From assembly GCA_947502965.1 (NCBI GenBank), contig CANNCG010000013.1, forward strand, positions 1 through 16,992: a DNA stretch of 16,992 bases. The letters are read 5' to 3'. A model generated the notes under the pieces. The model was given only the letters and a program-made list of their open reading frames with translations. It was not told where the DNA came from and ran no database searches. Positions within the stretch are counted from its first letter, which is position 1. Every line of letters starts with the position of its first letter. Of the stretch, positions 7,101 through 16,100 are shown in pieces. The DNA comes from a bacterium (GTDB taxonomy: Bacteria; Margulisbacteria; Marinamargulisbacteria; SXXA01). Both the position numbers and the translations under genes were made by a program.

Positions 7101-10100
7101 TTTGCCTAGTAGCTCGCCTTGGCGTACCCAAGGATCCAATATTTATTTCACCTCTGGCAACGTGGGTATAGGGATCTCTAATCCGGCCTATAAGGTCGAT
7201 GTGGTGGGTTCCATTCGTGCAACTGACTTTAGACTGTCGAATAACTTGGTTTCTGTGGCGCAGGATTTGACCGTGAAGAGTCTCTATTTGAAAGACAAGG
7301 TTTTTTCGGATCCTGCCAATTATGGTAAGTTGTTTGTTCAAAACACAGAATTGAAATTTACAAATTCAGATGGATTGACTAAAACCATCAATTCACCCCT
7401 GCAAAAGGGAACCGGTACCCATGGGGTCTTGGCGTATTTTGTGGATGATGCAACCGTGGGACAGAGTGATGTTTTCTGGAATGGAAACCTACCGCAGTTG
7501 CGGGTGTCGGGGAACATGCAGGTTTCTAGATCGTTTCAGGACACTGGCTTTTCTGTAGAGTCCAAAGTGTCTGCCGGAGAAGCGCAGTCAGCTTTCGGAA
7601 TCACCGCGACTTTGAATCACACGGGGGCAAACCAATTCATACGTGGATTTACAGGCCAAAATATTGATGTCACGATTGCGCGCAGCTGGGGAAATGGGAC
7701 GCAGCTTGAGGTCAAGGGCTTGGATATCGCGATGCGCTCGGGAGCAGGTGCCAATCTCTTGAACTCGGCAACGGCCGTTGGGTTGCGGGTGGATGTCAGC
7801 GCTGTTGGTGTAGAGACCAGCACGGGTGGGGCAAAGTATGCGGCTATCTTTAAAGGCGGCAATGTGGGTATTGGTACGATCACCCCATTGTCAGAGTTAG
7901 AGGTTGTGGGCACGGTGTCTGCCAATTACTTTAGCCTGTCTGGTGGATTAACGGTTTCGGGGTCTGCGACCCTCACGGTACCGAGCTTGGTGGTCACAGG
8001 TGGGAGTCCGCTTTCCGACACCTTTGTGGCCCGTTCGGTGCTTCAGTCTGGCGTATTTTTGCCGCGTGTGGGCCTGGGGATTTCGAATCCCGAAGCAGGA
8101 AATCATGCATTGATGGTCAATGGGGTTATTTCTGCCAATTTAGTTGTGTTGACGGGTGGTTTGACGGCCGCCACATTGAATATTGCAAACAGTGCTTTTG
8201 TGGTAGATGCGTCTGGGAATATTGGGATGGGGACGTCGGCCCCCAATGGACAAATTGAAATGCGTCGCCATATTTTTGGGATACAGAGCCAGGATGTGGT
8301 GTCCCAGAAAATGGCAATCGTGATTGATGGGGCGTCGCCGGGTTCCCTTTTTTCTTTGGATAAAAATATTACAGGGGTAGATATCTCGCTGAGTACAGTC
8401 GCCTCCAATAAATTGAATGCCAGTGCGACTGGGCTCAAAATAGACTTGAGTAATTTGGCTTTGGAAAATATCAGTCAAGCCGTGGGATTAGATGTCAATG
8501 TGAAAGGCACTTCTGGAACCCGTTATGCCGCGTTGTTTCAGGGTGGATTTGTCGGAATTGGCACCAGTGCTCCCGAAGCGGATTTACATGTCAGTGGCAA
8601 TATTAAAGCGGTAAATCTATCCCTCGCAGGTGTTTTGCAGGCGGATTCCGCGACGTTTAATAATTTGGTGGTCAATAAGCATGTCACAGTGAATGGGACC
8701 GTGACCATCAATCAATTGGTGGTACAAGGAACGTTGACCGCGAACACGATGGTTCTGCTCTCTGCGCTAGAGGCACCAAATGCCATTTTTAACGGGGTTA
8801 CCGCGCAAACAGTTTCGGTCAACAATCTCTTGACCGCCGCCAACATGCGTGTTTTTAACCAGTTTTCTGCCAATGCGTTGATGGTGACAGCTGGTGTTGG
8901 GATTGGGACGACAGCGCCGTCTTCCGGATTGACTGTTTCGGGAAGTGTCTTGGTCCAAAATGTGGTGATTAGTGATCAATTGTCTCTTTCAACGGCGACG
9001 TTGAACGTCAATAATGGGGCTTTCTTTGTAGGGGCCAATTCCCCAAGGGTGGGGGTGGGTACAACTGCGCCGTTGGGTGTTTTGCACGCGGTTTCTGCGG
9101 GGGGGTCAGCGTATGATGCGAGCAATTATTTGACCTGGAATCCGCTTGTTTTGCAAAACAAAAGTTATACAGAGGGAACGGCAACGGGTATTTTATTTTT
9201 GCCAGATGACGCGGTTCCGTCTCCGAACAGTGGTTCTGGAATTTTAGGCGTTCGTGCGACCTCTACGCAGTCTGATCCTGCCTCGCATCTTGTGTTTATT
9301 ACAGATCCCCAATTTGTGCTGGGGCAGTCAGCCTCTGGGATTTCTGCCGAACGCATGCGTATTACGGCTGCAGGAAATGTGGGGATCGGGACCCAAACGC
9401 CTACGTCATTGCTACACGTGGCTGGCACGATGTGGGTGGAAGGCCATACAACGGTCAATGGGACCTTGTATGTGTCGACGATTACAGGGAGCCGCAATGT
9501 GACGTTGGCTGCGTCAGAGCGCGTGGTGATGCAGGGCGTTGTCTCTGCGAATGCCGGTGTGCGTTTGTCGGAATCGGCACAGTTTCTACCTGTGTCCGCA
9601 CGATCTTTGGATGCGACCTTTGGGCAGCTCTACGTAGACAGTTCCAATCTTGATTTGTATTACCTCAAACCCGGATCCTCGACACCCTTTAATGTTTCAG
9701 TGGCCCATTCTGGGACGCCGGGACGCGTGCCTTTCTTTGATACGTCTGGCAATTTGTCGGATAAAGCCAGTTTGTATTGGAATGACACGACACAGGTCTT
9801 TCAAGTGGGAACCGCAAATACCTTGGCCAGTATGGCCTTGGTGGCAACCTTTAATAATACAGATACAGGTAGTTTTACTGGGCAGAAAATTTCTTTGGAG
9901 TTTTCTGATCGGAGTGCAGCAACTTTGGGTGCTGATTTTACTGGACTTGCTATTCAGTTGGCGGGGCAGTCAGGTTCTTCTTTTGGACGTTTGGCGCCAG
10001 GTGAGCGTGCCACCGGGTTGTTGGTCGATGTGTCTAAACTGCAGGCCCGACAATTTAATCAAGATAGTTCCAGTAGTGGGGGGGTGAAATACGCAGCAGT

Positions 10101-13100
10101 TTTTGCTGGTGGTAATGTAGGGGTTGGGACTGCCTCGCCTGAGTCTGACCTGCATGTACGCTCCGAAACAGCGGGTACCCTGCCCTTTCGTGTTGATGCG
10201 TATTCGGTTTCAGAGGCGGTTGTGGTAGATGCTTTGGGTCGTGTGGGTGTGGGCACTGGGAATATGGCCTTGCCGGCACAGTTGACTGTCGCGGGCCAGG
10301 CAAATCTTCCTGTTTTGAATATTACAGGATCTACAGGCGCGTCTTATTTGTACGTATCTCCTGTCGGTGCTGTGGGAATTGGGACAACGGTGCCCACCAC
10401 GGCTTTGGATGTGCGTGGTATGGTTTCTGCGAATATCGGATCTTTTGTCGGTGTGACGGCGACGACCGTTAATATTGGCAGTGGGGCCTTCGTGGTAGAT
10501 GCCTCGGGGAATATTGGGGTAGGAACCACCCGTCCTGTGGGAAATATTGCGTTTCATAAAATCTTTACAGCGGACAATCTGAATGCGATTCCTGCGGCAG
10601 GCTATACCTCTCAGGTCATGCGCTTGGGTATTGGGGTGTCTCAAAGCGATACAACGTTTTTGTACAAACGTGATTTGACGGGTATTCAGATCAATTTGGG
10701 GTCTGATTCGTCTTTTGCCATATTGGGAGATGCGGATCTAGCAACACCTACGGTGAGCGCGACGGGTGTAAGCATCAATATGTCCTCGCTAGTCTTGGAC
10801 TCTGGTGCCAAGGCTGTGGGGCTGGCGGTGGATCTCACAGGGACGACGGGGACCCGGTATCCTGCTGTTTTCTTGGGAGGGAATGTTGGGATTGGGGTCA
10901 CCTCACCAATGGTGGCCTTGGATGTCAGTGGGGATATTCGTGCCCGCAGTGCCTATCTTTCAGGCGATGTTTCGGCGAGTAGTGTGACTGTGAATCAGTT
11001 GGTCGTGGAGGGTCCTGCACTCTTTTCGGGTACGGTAACGGTCAATACGCTCATTGCCGATGTTATTTCGGCAAATAGGGTTGTGTTGCGCAAAAATTTG
11101 GAAGTGGCGACCGGGTCTTTCACTACGATTAATGCCACCGCTAGGGCCTATTTTGGAACACTGGGTATTGGCGTGACCCTGCCCTCTCAAACCTTGCAAG
11201 TGAGTGGCAATACGGTTATTTCAGGGGCCCTTACGGTAAATAGTTTGTCTGCGACTAGCTTGGAGGCAAGTAGTGGGACTCTGGCCTTGACAGCCTCTAC
11301 CCTCAATATCTCCGGTATGCTGAAGGTCAGCTCAGAACTCTATTTGTCCAACGGCGGTCTTTATTTGATGCCGCTTTCTGTCATGCCTAGTCACACTAAT
11401 ACAAGTGGGATAACCTATGTCGATTCAGTTGGGGATCTGCGGTATTTGCACCCTGGGGGATCTCCGAATATCAATATTTCCAAGGCTTTTTCAGGGGCAT
11501 CTGGCCGTATTCCTTTCTTTGGTATCGACAACAATTTGACGAGCAGCGCCTATTTGAATTGGGACAACACGGCACAGTCTCTCAAAATAGGGACGGGCAA
11601 TGTGGTCAGCAGTTTGGAGCTAGTGAGTACGATTAATGCCAATACTCTTGACGGTATTTCGGGGCAACGCATTTTATTGGATTTTGCGGACAGGTCAGTC
11701 TTGCCTTCGCAAACGTCCGTGTTCACGGGTCTGGATATTCGCTTCCAATCTCAAAATCCGAATGATGCCACGACATTTGGTCGTTTGGCACCAGGGGAGA
11801 CGGCCATTGGTTTGGATGTGGATGTGCGGAACCTTAAAGCCACCCAATTTATCAATGATCTTGCGCATAGTGGCTATAAATATGCTGCGGTTTTCAAGGG
11901 GGGTAACGTGGGGATTGGGACGTCGCGTCCGGATGCCGCGCTTCATATTTTAGACGAAGCAGGGAATATGCCTTTCAAAGTAGATTTGATTGGAACGAAA
12001 AACGTATTGGTGGTGACGAAAGCGGGTTTTGTAGGGGTAGGAACGTCTGCGCCATCAGCGGCATTGACGGTTGTGGGTGCAGTTGGGCCTTCCACCCGTA
12101 TTTTTGAGATCAAAGACAGTGATTCGGTGTCCCGTATGGTGGTCATGGGTGATGGTAAAGTGGGCGTGGGGACCACCTCACCGAGCACCATTTTTGAGGT
12201 GGTGGGCATTGTATCTGCCAATCAGGGAATCTTTTCGTCGGTGCGCGCCACAACGGCCAACCTGGGAAATGAGGGCTTCTATGTGACGGCGTCTGGCAAG
12301 GTGGGGTTGGGGACCACGGCGCCATTGGCCAATTGGCATATGGTGAAAACACTGGACAATGCCTTGCAAACGGCATTGGGTGCCAATCCCTATGTTGGGG
12401 AGAGAATGAGCCTGACTATTGGCACCAGTCTGGCCAATACTACTTTTAAATTTGATAAAAATATGACAGGTCTTGAAGTGAATTTGGGCTCTGTCGGAGA
12501 CAGTATTTTGGGGAATTCTGAGTCTTTGAACACGGTCAACGCCGTAGGCGTGAGCGTCAATATGTCCAGCCTAAATATAGCAAATGCAAATGCAAAAGCA
12601 ACGGGTGTATATGTCGATGTGGCGGGGGTGAATGGGACACGCTATGCGGGGATCTTTATGGGGGGGAATGTGGGTATCGGGACCACATCGCCGATGAGCG
12701 CCCTGCATGTCAGCGGCAATATTACCGCATCTGGTCTGATGTTGTTTGGGGACATTGAAGCGAATCAAGTCACGGTCAATCATTTGAAAGTGTTGACGTC
12801 TGCGGTGTTCAATGGTCCGGTGACGGCCAATAGCATTACGGCAGATACGATTTCAGCCAAGACTATTATAGTGAGTGGAACCTTGAGAGTAGCAACCGGG
12901 TCTTTTACCACCATCAACGCGATAACTGCGGGTAACTTTGGCAAGGTAGGCGTGGGGATAGGCCTTGCTGCGCCATCAGAGAGCTTAGAGGTGAGTGGTA
13001 ATGTGAAGGTTTCGGGAAACTTGTTTGTGACGGGGACCTTGAGGGTTGGGACCTTGAACAGTGAGTCCGGGACTTTGAATATTAATTCAGCAGGTGAGAT

Positions 13101-16100
13101 CTTTGTGTCTGGAGATATGAAACTCGCGGCTAACTTGTGGATGAAGAGTGGCGGGATCTATTTCCAGTCCAATGCAACGCCGCCTTTTGCTAGTTCGGGG
13201 ACAGAGGGTATTTTGTACGCAGATGCTAAGGGGCATCTGAATTACCTCCGTCCTTCGACCTCTACGCCGATCACCTTGACCCGTTCCCTGATGGGAACGT
13301 CTGGTGCGGTGCCTTTTTATGATAGGACGGGCAACCTCTCTGACTCTGCAAATGTGCTATGGGATTCATCCCTCAACAGGTTGCTGATTGGAACGGCCAA
13401 TGTCGCCACCTCGTTGGCGCTTGTGTCGAGTATTCCAGCTAATGCGGCAGCTGCGTATACAGGGCAATCGATTAGGATGAGCCTTGGCAATAGGGTTTCA
13501 AAGGCCGCATCTTCTACCCAAATGACGGGCTTGAATATTTTGTTTTTAGGAGAAAATTCTGCTGATGGGACTAGTGTTGGGCGTTTGGCAAAAGGTGAAA
13601 CAGGGGTAGGTCTTCAGGTGGACGTACGTCAAGTACGTGGTCGGTATTCGACAGAATCGCCTATTGGGAGTGATCAGGATTTAAATGGCTTTAAGTATGC
13701 CGGGATATTTTTGGGCGGTCACGTTGGGGTGGGGACCTCTGCACCACGGGCCTCTGTGCATGTGGTCAGTGATGTCAATACCGTCAACCCATTCCGTGTA
13801 GATGCGGCAGGAAAAGAATATGCCATGGTTGTGTCGGGTTCAGGGAACATGGGGATCGGTACCTCGTCGCCGTCTGCCAGGCTGGAGGTGTTGGGCAAAG
13901 AGTCTAATGCGAACTCGTTGGCCTTTTTGGTTCGCAATGCAGAGAAGACGCCTATTTTGGCTGTGCGCAATGATGCCCGTGTTGGGATAGGGACGCTATC
14001 CCCCAGTGCCAGCTTGACCGTCTCTGGGAACATCCCTTTTGCCGTCTCTGTCCCGATAAATTCCAAAGCGTTATATATTGACTCTCGTGGTCGCTTGGGG
14101 GTGAATCAGGATTCGCCACAATCTGTTTTGGATATAGCTGGTGCTGCTTCTGTGGCACCGTTTAGAGTCGGTATTGCCGATGGCAATGCCCATGCCTTGT
14201 TTGTGGACACGACGGGGTTTGTCGGGGTGGGAATTAGCACGCCCAGAAACCGTCTTCACGTGGACGGTATTGTCCAATCAGGAACGGAAAATGCGGTTGT
14301 GCCTGCGTGGATTAAGAGTGCCGGGAAAACCGTCAAAGGCTATTTGGCTGGCGACAGCAAGTCTGTTTTCTTTGGGATGGTATCTAATGGGCCGGGGCAT
14401 GACTCTGTCATGTATTGGGATACGCCGCAGTTTAAATTTCAATTTTTAGATGGCAGTACGACGATCAATGTCATGACCTTGGTGGCTGCGACGGGCGTTG
14501 GGCCCAGGCTGGGTGTCGGGACACTGGTGCCCAGTGCAAACCTGCACGTGATGTCTAGCTGGACCACGGAGCCGGTATTTCGGGTAGATGCCTCTGCTAA
14601 AATAGGCTCTTTGGTGGTGTCTGGGAATGGCTTTGTCGGGATCAATACCCCCACGCCAAGCCACACCTTGGATGTGCAGGGCAATGCCCAGGTCAGTGGC
14701 GTTTTCACAGCACCAATCGCCAATATTACGACGGTGAATGTGTCGGGATATTTGGCCGTTTCAAAGCTGATTTTGGCGCAGCCTGTCTCGGCTGTTTATG
14801 CCCAGGATATGCAAGTCACCCTCAATAGCTACAGCGAATCCAATCTGATTGGCTTGAATATTAAGTTGAGTTCGGCAACCGACACTGTTTTCGGAAAACC
14901 CTATTCGGTGTTTGGTGCCGGTCGTGCGACGGGGTTGTTTGTGGATGTGTCGGCGCTCAGTGTTTTAAACCCAGCTGGACCCTTGGGTTCCGTTGGGTTT
15001 AAATACTCAGGCTTGTTTTTGGGCGGTAATGTTGGGATAGGGACCTCGTTGCCAGAGGCGTCTCTCCACGTTGTGGCCACCTTGACGGATGTCGGGGATG
15101 GGCCCCAAGGGGATGTGGCCCGATTTGGATCCAGTGGTGGGGATGTCACGATTCGGGATTATGACTCTGGACGTGTGGGATTTGTGGTGCGTAATCGCAA
15201 TGCCAATGTGTCCTATCTTTCCCTGGTGTTGGCAGCCGGGTCTGGTACCGATTCTGCGGGTCGTGTGGGGATTGGGATCAGCAATCCAGACAAGGCTTTG
15301 GTGGTGAATGGGGATATGCGGGTGGGGGCATGGCGGGAGTCTGTTGCTGCTGACGCCGATTATTCGGAGAATATGGTTGCCCGCTACGGCAACAAATTGT
15401 ACTTCAACGGGGGACCTGATGTATCGGCTGCCCATGATAGTGAGAACAATGCCCCGATGTGGATTTCTCGGTATAACGCTTCTGCAACCAGCTCTGATCT
15501 ACGTATCAATGTGGGGTATGCTGGCAGCACAAATCGATTTGTGGTGGGTACTGGTGGAGATACTTCTTTCAAATCTGTCTTGACCGTACAAATGGATGGC
15601 AAAGTGGGAATTTCTGATTTGTCTCTCTCAGATACCTTGCTTCCCAAAACCGTGTTACATGTCTACGGTGGTACGGCGGCGACAGGGGAATATATCGAAA
15701 ACCATGTGGTGGCTTTCGAAAACCGTGCGGGTAGCGCAGGCGATGTATTGGCCTTGCAGTTCACGACGACAGCGGCGCTCAATGAATCCAATAATTTTGT
15801 ATCATTCTTTAACAATACAAGTACATGGATTGGGGGTATCAAGTCCAATGCCGCAGGTACCGGTGTGCAATTTGTCACCGGGGGTGCGGATTATGCGGAG
15901 TATTTGGAAAAACAAAATCTCGCAGAAACAATCAAACCCGGCGATGTGGTGGGTGTGGTGAATGGCAAAATTTCCAAAAATACCCAGGGGGCACAGCTGA
16001 TCATGGTACGCAGCACATCGCCCAGTATCGCGGGTAACAAGCCAGCGGAGAAAGACAAAGACAAATTTGAGCTGATTGCCTTCTTGGGGCAGGTGCCCGT

